Source: Szabonella alba
GTDB lineage: Bacteria; Pseudomonadota; Alphaproteobacteria; Rhodobacterales; Rhodobacteraceae
Direction: 5' to 3'
Length of the DNA: 64,000 nt
NCBI RefSeq assembly: GCF_016765775.1
Contig: NZ_JAESVN010000003.1
Coordinates: 124,001 to 188,000 of the forward strand
The translations under genes and the position numbers were made by a program. Shown here piece by piece: positions 47,956 through 55,589 of the stretch (position 1 is the stretch's first letter; each line of letters opens with the position of its first letter). The notes under the pieces are model-generated. The model saw only the letters and a list, made by a program, of their open reading frames with translations. It was not told where the DNA came from and ran no database searches.

Positions 47956-48849
47956 TCAGCTTCCGATTTCCCCCGAGACGTAATCGGCGGCGACTTCAAG
48001 TGCGCGGGCAAGGGCCGCCTCACGCGGAAGGCCCGCCAGATCGGCCACCACATGGGCGGCCATGAAGGTGTCACCCGCCCCGGTCACGCGGGTCACCAGA
48101 ACCTCACGCGGGCGGGCGGCAATGACGCCTGCGCCCGCGCGCCCCTCGGCGCTTTCCCGGCCGCCATCGGTGACCAGCACCCGCGCCGCGCCGCGTGCCA
48201 GCAATCCCGCCGCCGCCGTTGGCGCATCGGCAAAGCTTTCCTTGGCCAGCAGCCCCGCCTCTTCCAGATTGACATACAGCGTCGCGCGGGAATGGCGCAG
48301 CAAGGGCAGCAGCCGTTCGGCCTTGCCGGGCGAGGCAGGGGCCACGCGCAGATCGGCCCGCGCGAACAGGGGCGAGGCCGCGATCCCGGCCAAAAGCGCC
48401 TCGGTCAGATTGCCGTCCAGCGCCATGGCCCCGGCAAAGGGTGCCTCGGGCGATCCCAAGGACCCATCGGCCAAGGGGCGCAGGATCTTTTCCCCTGCCG
48501 CCTCCAACGAATGGGCATCGGCTATGGCCGAGATCAGGCCATTCGCCCCTTCGATTGCCATATAGCGGTCGGTCGGCAGATCCTCGGACAGATATAGGTG
48601 ATCGGTGATCAGCCCCATCCGTGCGCAGGCCGCAACCAGTTCCGCGCCTTCGGCATCCTTGCCCACGGCAGACAGCAGCCCGACCGACAGCCCGAAGCGC
48701 CGCAGCGTCATCGCGATATTCAGCGCCACGCCGCCGGGAAGGCGCGTGATCCGCCCCGGCACATCCGAGCCAAGCCGCATCACCGCCGGGGCGCGTCCGA
48801 TCACATCCCAAAGGACCGATCCGATACAAAGGATATCCGGTTTCGTCAT
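47956..48849 (-). CDS. psuK: PfkB family carbohydrate kinase, probable pseudouridine kinase
   Basis: This 297-aa ribokinase-like kinase begins TKPDILCIGSVLWDVIGRAP and has the early LPGGVALNIAMTLRRFG and the catalytic-base signature VTGAGDTFMAAHVVADL near residue 250. Its place directly before psuG, 44 bases apart, makes pseudouridine kinase the best assignment. The ATG at 48849 is used. An in-frame ATG at 48918 would add 23 residues, but it begins inside a repeated intergenic motif. Confidence 0.88.
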   Translation of the reverse strand: MTKPDILCIGSVLWDVIGRAPAVMRLGSDVPGRITRLPGGVALNIAMTLRRFGLSVGLLSAVGKDAEGAELVAACARMGLITDHLYLSEDLPTDRYMAIEGANGLISAIADAHSLEAAGEKILRPLADGSLGSPEAPFAGAMALDGNLTEALLAGIAASPLFARADLRVAPASPGKAERLLPLLRHSRATLYVNLEEAGLLAKESFADAPTAAAGLLARGAARVLVTDGGRESAEGRAGAGVIAARPREVLVTRVTGAGDTFMAAHVVADLAGLPREAALARALEVAADYVSGEIGS

Positions 48850-48986
48850 GATATCCCTGATCGCCGAAAGTGCTGCGCCGCGCAAGCCCGTCCCCATGCA
48901 TCCGCGTGCGCCTTTCATCTTGGCCGAAATACCTCGGGGGGGGGAGGGGCCAGTGGCACCGAGGGGGGCAGCGCCCCCTTTCGCCC

Positions 48987-49015
48987 TTGCATTCCGCGCG
49001 CCCCCGGGCTAATGG
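48987..49015 (+). promoter_or_regulatory. putative promoter of rpsB-tsf
   Basis: TTGCAT (48987-48992) and TAATGG (49010-49015) are 17 bases apart. This would leave a leader of about 115 bases before rpsB, long enough for the ribosomal-protein autoregulation known for S2 in other bacteria. The leader structure was not resolved. Confidence 0.45.
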
Positions 49016-49135
49016 GCGCGCACTTCACAGGCGGGGTCCGGGCTGGCGGGGGAGAAATCCCTGTTCAGTCCACCGGTTGGGGCAACTGCTCCGAGATGGC
49101 TCCGCCGAGGCGCAAACCGGAAAAGGAAATTGGAC

Positions 49136-49915
49136 ATGGCGCTCCCCGAGTTCTCCATGCGTCAGCTGCTTGAAGCTGGCGTTCACTACGGCCACCAGAC
49201 CGCACGCTGGAATCCCCGCATGGGCGAATACATCTATGGCGAACGCAATGGCATTCACATTGTCGACCTGACCCAGACCGTTCCGATGCTGGATCAGGCG
49301 CTGAAAGTCGTTCGCGACACGGTTGCCAAGGGTGGCCGCATCCTGTTCGTCGGCACCAAGCGTCAGGCCCAGAAGGCCGTCGCCGAAGCCGCCGAGAAAT
49401 CCGCGCAGTTCTACATGAACCACCGCTGGCTGGGCGGCACGCTGACCAACTGGAAAACCGTGTCCCAGTCGATCCAGCGCCTGAAGCAGCTTGATGAGCT
49501 GCTGGCATCGGGCGCCGAGGGCCTGACCAAGAAAGAACGCCTGAACATGGAGCGCGAGCAGTCGAAACTGCAAGCCTCGCTGGGCGGCATCCGCGAAATG
49601 GGCGGCGTGCCGGATCTTCTGTTCGTGATTGATGTGGGCAAGGAAGACCTTGCGATTCTGGAAGCCAAGAAACTGGGCATCCCGGTCGTGGCCGTGGTCG
49701 ATACCAACTGCTCGCCCAAGGGCATCGACTATCTGATCCCCGGAAATGACGACGCGTCGCGTGCCATCGCGCTTTACTGCGATCTGGTCAGCCGGGCCGC
49801 CCTTGACGGGATGACCGCCCAGATGGGTGCCGCTGGCATCGACATCGGTGAGATGGAACAGGCGCCCGTCGAAGAGGCTGTCGCCGAAGTCTCCGTCGAG
49901 ACCGCCGAAGGCTGA
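49136..49915 (+). CDS. rpsB: 30S ribosomal protein S2
   Basis: S2 binds the head-body junction of the 30S subunit. The 259-aa protein begins [20 protein letters not shown] and has the hallmark [33 protein letters not shown] and [24 protein letters not shown]. The acidic C-terminal tail ([11 protein letters not shown]) is typical of alphaproteobacteria. The ATG at 49136 has AAAAGGAAAT upstream. It pairs with tsf, as in most bacteria. Confidence 0.98.
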   Translation: MALPEFSMRQLLEAGVHYGHQTARWNPRMGEYIYGERNGIHIVDLTQTVPMLDQALKVVRDTVAKGGRILFVGTKRQAQKAVAEAAEKSAQFYMNHRWLGGTLTNWKTVSQSIQRLKQLDELLASGAEGLTKKERLNMEREQSKLQASLGGIREMGGVPDLLFVIDVGKEDLAILEAKKLGIPVVAVVDTNCSPKGIDYLIPGNDDASRAIALYCDLVSRAALDGMTAQMGAAGIDIGEMEQAPVEEAVAEVSVETAEG

Positions 49916-49939
49916 GACGCCTCTGTCGTCTGACCGTTA

Positions 49940-49965
49940 CCCGGCGGGGATAATTCCCCGCCGGG
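49940..49965. promoter_or_regulatory. stem-loop between rpsB and tsf
   Basis: CCCGGCGGGGA pairs with TCCCCGCCGGG, an 11-bp stem with a 4-base loop. It has no T-run. Between rpsB and tsf such a structure may act as an RNA stabiliser, processing site or attenuator. Confidence 0.55.
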
Positions 49966-49992
49966 ACAAACCAATTCATGAGGAGAGCCGAA

Positions 49993-50889
49993 ATGGCAAT
50001 CACCGCCCAGATGGTGAAGGAACTGCGCGAATCGACCGGCGCAGGCATGATGGATGCGAAGAAGGCCCTGACCGAGACCGATGGCGACATGGAAGCCGCC
50101 GTTGACTGGCTGCGCACCAAGGGTCTGGCCAAGGCCGCCAAAAAGGCTGACCGTGTGGCCGCCGAAGGTCTGGTCGGCGTGGCCGTCTCGGGCGGTCGCG
50201 GCGTTGCGGTCGAGGTGAACTCGGAAACCGATTTCGTCGCCAAGAATGCCGATTTCCAGAAACTCGTATCGGGCATCACCAAGGCCGCTCTTGGCGCGTC
50301 GGATATCGAGGCGCTGAAGACGACTGATCTGGACGGCAAGTCGGTGGCCGATACCGTGACCTCGGCAATCATGGTGATCGGTGAGAACATGACCCTGCGC
50401 CGCATGGCCTCGGTCGAGGGCGAAACCGTCGCCTCCTATGTCCATAACGCCGCCGCTGACGGCATGGGCAAGATCGGCGTTCTGGTGGCCGTGACCGGTT
50501 CGGATGCCGCGATCGCCAAGCAGATCGCCATGCATATCGCCGCGACCTCGCCCATGGCGCTGTCCGAGGCCGATCTCGACCCGGTGGTGGTGGAACGCGA
50601 ACTGGCCGTCCAGACCCAGAAGGCGATGGAAGAAAACGCGACCTCGGCCAAGCCGAAGCCCGAAGCGGTTATTCAGAACAACATCATTCCGGGCCGGATG
50701 AAGAAGTTCCTGGAAGAAAATACCCTGATGGGCCAGAAATTCGTGATGAACCCCGATATCACCGTGGCGCAGGCTGCCAAGGATGCGGGCGTCGAGGTCA
50801 CGGCTTTCGTGCGTGTCGCCGTGGGCGAAGGCATCGAGAAGAAGGAAGAGGACTTCGCCGCCGAGGTGGCCAAGACCCTCGCGGGCTGA
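49993..50889 (+). CDS. tsf: elongation factor Ts
   Basis: EF-Ts exchanges GDP for GTP on EF-Tu. The 298-aa protein begins [21 protein letters not shown], with the conserved N-terminal UBA-like domain, then [16 protein letters not shown] near residue 75 (the Asp-Phe pair that displaces magnesium from EF-Tu) and [17 protein letters not shown] lies 8 bases before the ATG at 49993. It is downstream of rpsB and followed by terminators. Confidence 0.98.
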   Translation: MAITAQMVKELRESTGAGMMDAKKALTETDGDMEAAVDWLRTKGLAKAAKKADRVAAEGLVGVAVSGGRGVAVEVNSETDFVAKNADFQKLVSGITKAALGASDIEALKTTDLDGKSVADTVTSAIMVIGENMTLRRMASVEGETVASYVHNAAADGMGKIGVLVAVTGSDAAIAKQIAMHIAATSPMALSEADLDPVVVERELAVQTQKAMEENATSAKPKPEAVIQNNIIPGRMKKFLEENTLMGQKFVMNPDITVAQAAKDAGVEVTAFVRVAVGEGIEKKEEDFAAEVAKTLAG

Positions 50890-50895
50890 TCTGCG

Positions 50896-50931
50896 GGAGG
50901 GCAGGGCGGGGAAATCCTTGCCCTGCCCTCC
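50896..50931 (+). terminator. first hairpin after tsf
   Basis: GGAGGGCAGGG pairs with CCCTGCCCTCC across a 14-base loop, just after the tsf stop. There is no T-run, so it may stabilise the 3' end rather than terminate. Confidence 0.5.
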
Positions 50932-50969
50932 GCGCGACAATGCATCCGCAGGAATTCGACCGGAAACAG

Positions 50970-51004
50970 GAAAACGGCGCGACCCCTCCGGGTGCGCCGT
51001 TTTC
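50970..51004 (+). terminator. Rho-independent terminator of rpsB-tsf
   Basis: GAAAACGGCGC pairs with GCGCCGTTTTC (11 bp, 13-base loop). The 3' arm supplies the T-rich stretch. It lies 80 bases downstream of tsf. Confidence 0.75.
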
Positions 51005-51237
51005 TGCACTCACGCCTCTGATCGCCGGTCTGTTGCCGACAGATCGAAACCGATACCATTACCTTACGAATTAACCCTGTGACCGGACAGAGGGCGTCGC
51101 TGGGGTTCGACGAAAGGCAGGGGCACGGTCGAAATTGCGACCGTCCCTGATCCCGCCCGGTTCCCCTGGCCAAGCCACCACTCATGGAACGGCGCCTTAT
51201 TGGCGGATAAGTTGCCGTCGGGTAAGTCCGGAATCCC

Positions 51238-52107
51238 TTACCTCTCCGTTTTCTCGACCCCGGCGCGGGCCGCTGCAAGGGGCGGGGATGTGGCGGGCGC
51301 CCCGGCAGGAACTCCGACAGGCGTTCTGGCGGGATCTTCGCCCCCTGACCGGTCGGGAACGACGCGTGTGAAGATCATGTTCAGAAGCGTGCCCTTGGCC
51401 ACGGCCTGTGCGGTGGTTCCGACATTCAGTGCCGCCCGCGCCAGCCGCAGATGCTTTTCCACCATGGCCGCCGAAATGCCCATCAGCAGCGCGATATCCT
51501 GCGTGGTCTTGCCATCGGCGACCCATTCCAGCGCTTCGCGCTGCCGGTCGGTCAGACGCCGCAGCGCATAGGCCGGGGGCAGGGAAGCGATGCGGAAATG
51601 CAGCATATGCGATATCGCTTCGATCTCGGCCCCATGCTGGGCCAGAATTCTGTCCACATCGTCATGGTCCAGCCCCGGATCGGCAATCAGCCCGAGCGCT
51701 GCCTTCACGCGCCGGTTCTGCGTCGGAAAGCTGATCGTCAGCCCGGCCCGGACCTGCAGCGACAGGTTCAGCCGCACCGCCTCGGTCTCACCGGGGGACA
51801 GGTGGCCCGCCGCGTAATCCTCTTCGACCCAGCGCCATGTCGTGAGACCGGTATTGTAGACCAACCAGCGGAAAATCGGGGTGCGGGAGAAGTGCCCGCC
51901 CTTGAAGTAGAATCTCATATATTCAGGCGAAGCCGTTGAAAGATATATGGCATCGTCCGGATCGCCAACCGACCAGTCCAACCGGAACCGGGTCAGGCCA
52001 TAATTGACCCGCGCGAAGCCCAGTTCGGCAAAGCGGGGGGTGGCTGCGGCCCATGCCTCATCCAGCGTGGCGGAATTGGCGATGTCGTTCAGGCGGGTCA
52101 GAGGCAA
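51238..52107 (-). CDS. LuxR-family regulator with autoinducer-binding-type domain (no luxI nearby)
   Basis: The 289-aa protein has an N-terminal ~170-residue domain resembling autoinducer-binding regulators (YMRFYFKGG, FRWLVYNTGLTTWRW, AAGHLSPGETEAVRLN, GLTISFPTQN). A LuxR HTH follows (LTDRQREALEWVADGKTTQ, ISAAMVEKHLRLARAAL). An extra ~40-residue Pro/Ala/Gly-rich tail after the HTH is unusual. No acyl-homoserine-lactone synthase is present in the window, so this is an orphan or solo LuxR. It may respond to a signal made elsewhere in the genome or by neighbours. Confidence 0.85.
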   Translation of the reverse strand: MPLTRLNDIANSATLDEAWAAATPRFAELGFARVNYGLTRFRLDWSVGDPDDAIYLSTASPEYMRFYFKGGHFSRTPIFRWLVYNTGLTTWRWVEEDYAAGHLSPGETEAVRLNLSLQVRAGLTISFPTQNRRVKAALGLIADPGLDHDDVDRILAQHGAEIEAISHMLHFRIASLPPAYALRRLTDRQREALEWVADGKTTQDIALLMGISAAMVEKHLRLARAALNVGTTAQAVAKGTLLNMIFTRVVPDRSGGEDPARTPVGVPAGAPATSPPLAAARAGVEKTER

Positions 52108-52229
52108 GGCATGCTCGGCAAATCAGGCTTTCCGGAAGGGGCGGTGCGACAGGATTGCGCTTCCTGTCTTTGCGTAAGCCTGTTTGATATCCGCTGTCGA
52201 GTCCCTTTGCCGCGCAAGCCGCCCGCATG

Positions 52230-53993
52230 TCAGTCGGGCAGGGGGGCGCGCTGAGTTTCACGCCGGCAGGCGGCCAGCGTCCGGGCGGTCAGGTCAGGGG
52301 CAAGGGCGCGCATCGCATCATATTGCGTCAGGAAAACCCGCCCCGACATCGCCTCCAGAAAGGAACTGCGGCGCAGCCGGTCCATCACCGGCCCCTTGAC
52401 CTCGGACAGATGCAGCGTGACGCCGCCATCGGCCAGCATCCGGTTGATGGTTTCCAGGCTTTCCAGCGCCGAGGCATCGACCTCATTCACCGCCGGGCAC
52501 ATCAGCACCAGATGGCGCAGGGCCGGGTTGCGGGCGATGCGGTCCTGCACGAAATCCTCAAGGAACCGGGCATTGGGGAAATAAAGGCTTTCATCGACGC
52601 GCACGGTCAGGACATCGGGCGCGGTGATGACGGCATGGCGGTCGACATTGCGGAAATGTTCGGTCCCCGGCACTTGGCCCACCACCGCAACATGCGGGCG
52701 CGACGTGCGGTAAAGATGCAGGAACAGGGACAGCGCGACCCCGGCCACGATCCCCGGTTCAACCCCGAAGGCCAGCGTAACAAACAGGGTGGCCGCCATC
52801 GCCGCCCCATCGGCGCGGCTATAGGCAAAGACCCGCCGCAGCGCCCCCGGATCCACCAGTGTCAGCACCGCGACGATGATCGTTGCCGCCAGCGTGGCCT
52901 TGGGCAGAAAGAACAGCAAAGGGGTCAGAAACATCACCGCCAGCGCCATGCCAAGCGCGGTAAAGGCCCCGGCGGCAGGCGTCTGCGCGCCCGCGTCGAA
53001 ATTCACCACTGATCGGGCGAAACCACCCGTCACCGGAAAGCCACCCGACAGGGCCGAGCCAATATTGCAGGCCCCCAAAGCGACAAGTTCCTGATCGGGG
53101 TCGATGCGTTGACGCCGCCGCGCGGCAAGGGTCTGGGCGACGGAAACCGTTTCGACATAGCCGACAATCGAGATCATCAGCGCGGGCACAAGGATGGCGC
53201 GCCAAAGATCAGGATCCAGCGGCGGCAGTTGCGGCCGGGGCAGGCCCCTGGGCACATCGCCCACAATCGCCACGCCCGATTGCGCAAGGCCAAACCCCCA
53301 GACCGCAAGGGTCGTCACCGCGACCGCGGCCACCGGGGCTGCCCGGGTCAGGATGGTGGCAGGAAGGTCGGACATGCCCTTGTGAAGAAGCCATTTTTTC
53401 AGATTTCCGCGTGACCAGAACAGAAATCCCGTCGCAGAAATCCCGATCATCAGGGTGAACGGGTTGATCCCGTCAAGACCGGTCAGAACATTGCCGATAA
53501 GTTCCAGCAGGTTATGACCCGATGCTGAGATGCCCAACAGATGCGGAACCTGTCCCGCCGCGATCAGGATGCCCGAGGCGGTAATGAACCCCGAAATGAC
53601 CGGATGGCTGAGGAAATTCGCAATGAAACCAAGGCGCAGGACACCCATCGCCAGCAACATCACCCCGGAAAGCAAGGCCAGCGCCAAGGCCGCGCCCAGA
53701 TATTCGGCACTGCCTTCCTGCGCCAGTTGCCCGACCGCCGCCGCCGTCATCAGCGAGACGACGGCCACCGGGCCAACGGCCAGCGTCCGCGATGTTCCGA
53801 AAACCGCATAAAGGAGCAAGGGCGCGATGGAGGCATAGAGCCCGATCTCGGGCGGCAGACCGGCCAGCAATGCATAGGCAAGGCTTTGCGGGATCAGCAT
53901 GATCGTCACGATCACGGCCGCCACCAGATCCGCCATCAGCGTTTCGCGCCCATAGCCGCGCGACCAGTCTAGAATGGGAAAATAACGGCGCAT
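52230..53993 (-). CDS. SulP family anion transporter with STAS domain
   Basis: This 587-aa inner-membrane protein is a SLC26/SulP transporter of sulfate, bicarbonate or another anion. It begins MRRYFPILDWSRGYGRETLM, then the family signature TIMLIPQSLAYALLAGLPPEIGLY. About 12-14 hydrophobic segments follow, including GSALSGGFPVTGGFARSVVN. The C-terminal STAS domain has HLVLMCPAVNEVDASALESL. The ATG at 53993 is family-typical. The frame continues upstream into the integrated phage, but that part is not coding. A promoter is visible before the phage boundary, so integration should not silence it. Confidence 0.93.
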   Translation of the reverse strand: MRRYFPILDWSRGYGRETLMADLVAAVIVTIMLIPQSLAYALLAGLPPEIGLYASIAPLLLYAVFGTSRTLAVGPVAVVSLMTAAAVGQLAQEGSAEYLGAALALALLSGVMLLAMGVLRLGFIANFLSHPVISGFITASGILIAAGQVPHLLGISASGHNLLELIGNVLTGLDGINPFTLMIGISATGFLFWSRGNLKKWLLHKGMSDLPATILTRAAPVAAVAVTTLAVWGFGLAQSGVAIVGDVPRGLPRPQLPPLDPDLWRAILVPALMISIVGYVETVSVAQTLAARRRQRIDPDQELVALGACNIGSALSGGFPVTGGFARSVVNFDAGAQTPAAGAFTALGMALAVMFLTPLLFFLPKATLAATIIVAVLTLVDPGALRRVFAYSRADGAAMAATLFVTLAFGVEPGIVAGVALSLFLHLYRTSRPHVAVVGQVPGTEHFRNVDRHAVITAPDVLTVRVDESLYFPNARFLEDFVQDRIARNPALRHLVLMCPAVNEVDASALESLETINRMLADGGVTLHLSEVKGPVMDRLRRSSFLEAMSGRVFLTQYDAMRALAPDLTARTLAACRRETQRAPLPD

Positions 53994-54022
53994 TGGGTGG
54001 CTCCGGAAACGGGTTATGCGCC

Positions 54023-54050
54023 TATCTATTCTTTGCCAATCATATTGCAA
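54023..54050 (-). promoter_or_regulatory. putative sulP promoter
   Basis: Read on the minus strand, TTGCAA (54050-54045) and TAGATA (54028-54023) are separated by 16 bases, about 30 bases upstream of the sulP start. The promoter lies outside the phage, whose left end is at 54134. Confidence 0.45.
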
Positions 54051-54133
54051 GGTTTGAATATATTTCCCGGAGACCGGAGTTAGAAGACTGTGGAGCCAAA
54101 AGATGCGGCATGCGCTGACCCGTGTGGATCTGT

Positions 54134-54161
54134 ATTTTACATAATATTGATTATCGGATTC
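54134..54161. other. attL, dif-like XerCD site (left phage boundary)
   Basis: The arms are ATTTTACATAA (54134-54144), core TATTGA (54145-54150) and TTATCGGATTC (54151-54161). Read on the minus strand the outer arm is TTATGTAAAAT, close to the consensus XerD-binding arm of dif. The outer arm should be host sequence and the inner arm phage sequence. Confidence 0.8.
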
Positions 54162-54234
54162 TTTCATCTTGCACGGGCACAATGCCCTGATCCACGTTCC
54201 TCTGGCGCAATTCAGCGCAAACGAGGGTTCCACA

Positions 54235-54387
54235 ATGACAAAAGTGAAAGAGGCGGTCGCCTTCACGCTCATGCGCACCATCCTGCCGCCGGTTCTCGGC
54301 GGTCTTGGTGCGCTGGTTGCGACAAGCTACCCGGCGTTTTACCGCGCCATCTGCTCCGCGCCCCTGCTGCCTGCGGGGGTCTACTGA
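54235..54387 (+). CDS. phage small membrane protein (50 aa)
   Basis: The first phage gene encodes a 50-aa protein with a basic start (MTKVKEAVAFTLMRT), one probable membrane segment (ILPPVLGGLGALVATSYP) and a short proline-rich end. The ATG follows ACGAGGG at good spacing. Its stop overlaps the next ATG as TGATG. The function is unknown; a holin-like or other lysis-assisting role is possible beside an M15 peptidase. Confidence 0.65.
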   Translation: MTKVKEAVAFTLMRTILPPVLGGLGALVATSYPAFYRAICSAPLLPAGVY

Positions 54388-54656
54388 TGCTTGACATGCG
54401 GGCTGATCGCCCGCCTGTCAGCAGCTATACCGAAGCCCTTTCGTGGCTCTGGCGGAACAGCAATCCTGAGGATTGGCTGTTTGATCCTCTGGCGGCTCTG
54501 CCTCCTGAGGCCGTTCTCGTCTCGGATATCTTCTGGACCCGGCAGGATATCCTGATCCGGGATATGAAGAAACTCTGGGACGAAACCACGGGCGATAAGC
54601 GCCGCTCACGGCGCGTCTCCGGTCATCAATCCCGGAGGTTCCGCCATGGCCTTTGA
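54387..54656 (+). CDS. phage hypothetical protein (89 aa)
   Basis: I do not recognise this 89-aa protein. It begins MLDMRADRPPVSSYTEALSW, has tryptophan-rich acidic helices (LWRNSNPEDWLFDPL) and ends in a strongly basic stretch (GDKRRSRRVSGHQSRRFRHG). It starts by one-base overlap with the 50-aa gene and overlaps VP2 by 11 bases. Size and position before the structural genes would suit an internal scaffolding (VP3-like) or DNA-packaging protein, but no motif proves either. Confidence 0.6.
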   Translation: MLDMRADRPPVSSYTEALSWLWRNSNPEDWLFDPLAALPPEAVLVSDIFWTRQDILIRDMKKLWDETTGDKRRSRRVSGHQSRRFRHGL

Positions 54657-55578
54657 CGCTGGCCTGCTCTCTGGCATCGGCTCTATCATCGGCGGGATCG
54701 GCGGTCTGTTCGGCAGAAAAAAACCGCCTTCCCCCCGTGACAATATCATGTCGCAAGCCCAAGGCGCTCGGGATGCCGCCGAAAAATATGGCTTCAACCC
54801 TCTGACCTTGCTTCAATACGGTCAGCCCGGCGGCTCCATGGCAAGCGGCTCCGCTCCGCCTCTTGCCTCCATTGAACTGATTACCGGGGGTCTGCGCGAC
54901 GTCGCTGATGTAACCTCCGGCGATGCTGAGCGGCGGCGTGTAAACGACCGCCTCCAAAACGATCTGGCTCAACTCAAGCTGGATCAACTCCGATCCGGCG
55001 TTGTGGCTGTAGGCCCCAGCGCCGTTTCGACTGTCGGCAATGGCCCTCCGCCTGTTGGACAGAGGGCCGCAAGTGCGGTAAATGGTCCTTTGAGTCAAAG
55101 GGGTTCGCTCGATGGTCAAACTCATTCTATACTTCATGGCTTTAGCGGCGCTGGCGCAGGTTCTGATCCTTCTCGCGCTGCTCGGGGTCTTCCGTTAAGC
55201 TATCCAACCGATAGTCGGCGCGAAGCTGATCATCGTGATCAAGAAAGCCACTCTGGCTTTATGGTCATGGACAATCCAAATATACCGTTTCCGGTATATT
55301 CTCTGACAATGGACGGCGATGAGCCGGTTCAATGGTATGACGTTCCCACATTTGGTTTCAACGTCGCCACGTCCGCAGCTTATGATCTGATCCAGAAAAC
55401 CAGAAAGCGCGCTTTAGTGCGTGAGCGTATGCAAATTACGCCTTCTCACGCTATCCCGCGTGACACTGTGAGCGCCCGTCAGGGCGATCACATCAAACCA
55501 GTCAAGCCGAAATCGGTAAAGGGCAAGGCTTTGCCTTCGTTTCCCTATGCGCCGAATTTCGGGTCCATTTTCCGCTGA
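54646..55578 (+). CDS. DNA pilot protein VP2 (phiX174 H-like)
   Basis: The 310-aa minor capsid protein forms the tube that carries ssDNA across the envelope. The N-terminus has a glycine-rich hydrophobic segment (LLSGIGSIIGGIGGLFG). The microvirus VP2 hallmark AEKYGFNPLTLLQYGQP follows near residue 45, then a helical region (RRRVNDRLQNDLAQLKLDQL). The C-terminal part is less conserved. A short hydrophobic ORF lies out of frame inside it at 55112-55198. The capsid gene begins 11 bases after its stop. Confidence 0.85.
   Translation: MAFDAGLLSGIGSIIGGIGGLFGRKKPPSPRDNIMSQAQGARDAAEKYGFNPLTLLQYGQPGGSMASGSAPPLASIELITGGLRDVADVTSGDAERRRVNDRLQNDLAQLKLDQLRSGVVAVGPSAVSTVGNGPPPVGQRAASAVNGPLSQRGSLDGQTHSILHGFSGAGAGSDPSRAARGLPLSYPTDSRREADHRDQESHSGFMVMDNPNIPFPVYSLTMDGDEPVQWYDVPTFGFNVATSAAYDLIQKTRKRALVRERMQITPSHAIPRDTVSARQGDHIKPVKPKSVKGKALPSFPYAPNFGSIFR
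55112..55198 (+). CDS. candidate embedded lysis gene, 28-aa hydrophobic peptide inside VP2
   Basis: In the +1 frame relative to VP2, an ATG at 55112 opens a 28-codon frame ending TAA. The peptide starts MVKLILYFMALAALAQV, continues almost entirely with Leu, Ile, Val and Ala, and ends GVFR, i.e. a single membrane helix with charged ends. AAAGGGG (55097-55103) lies 8 bases upstream of the ATG, a strong ribosome binding site that VP2 itself does not need at that place. This mirrors the embedded lysis gene E of phiX174 in plan but not in sequence. Confidence 0.55.
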   Translation: MVKLILYFMALAALAQVLILLALLGVFR

Positions 55579-55589
55579 AAGGACTGCCG

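Noticed and set aside
48850-48918. 23-codon N-terminal extension of psuK
   Set aside because: It begins inside the repeated CTTTCATCTTGGC-type intergenic block, and kinase homology starts at the ATG at 48849.
53994-54281. Upstream extension of sulP by 96 codons into the phage boundary
   Set aside because: The extension crosses attL, has no transporter similarity, and the family-typical start is at 53993.
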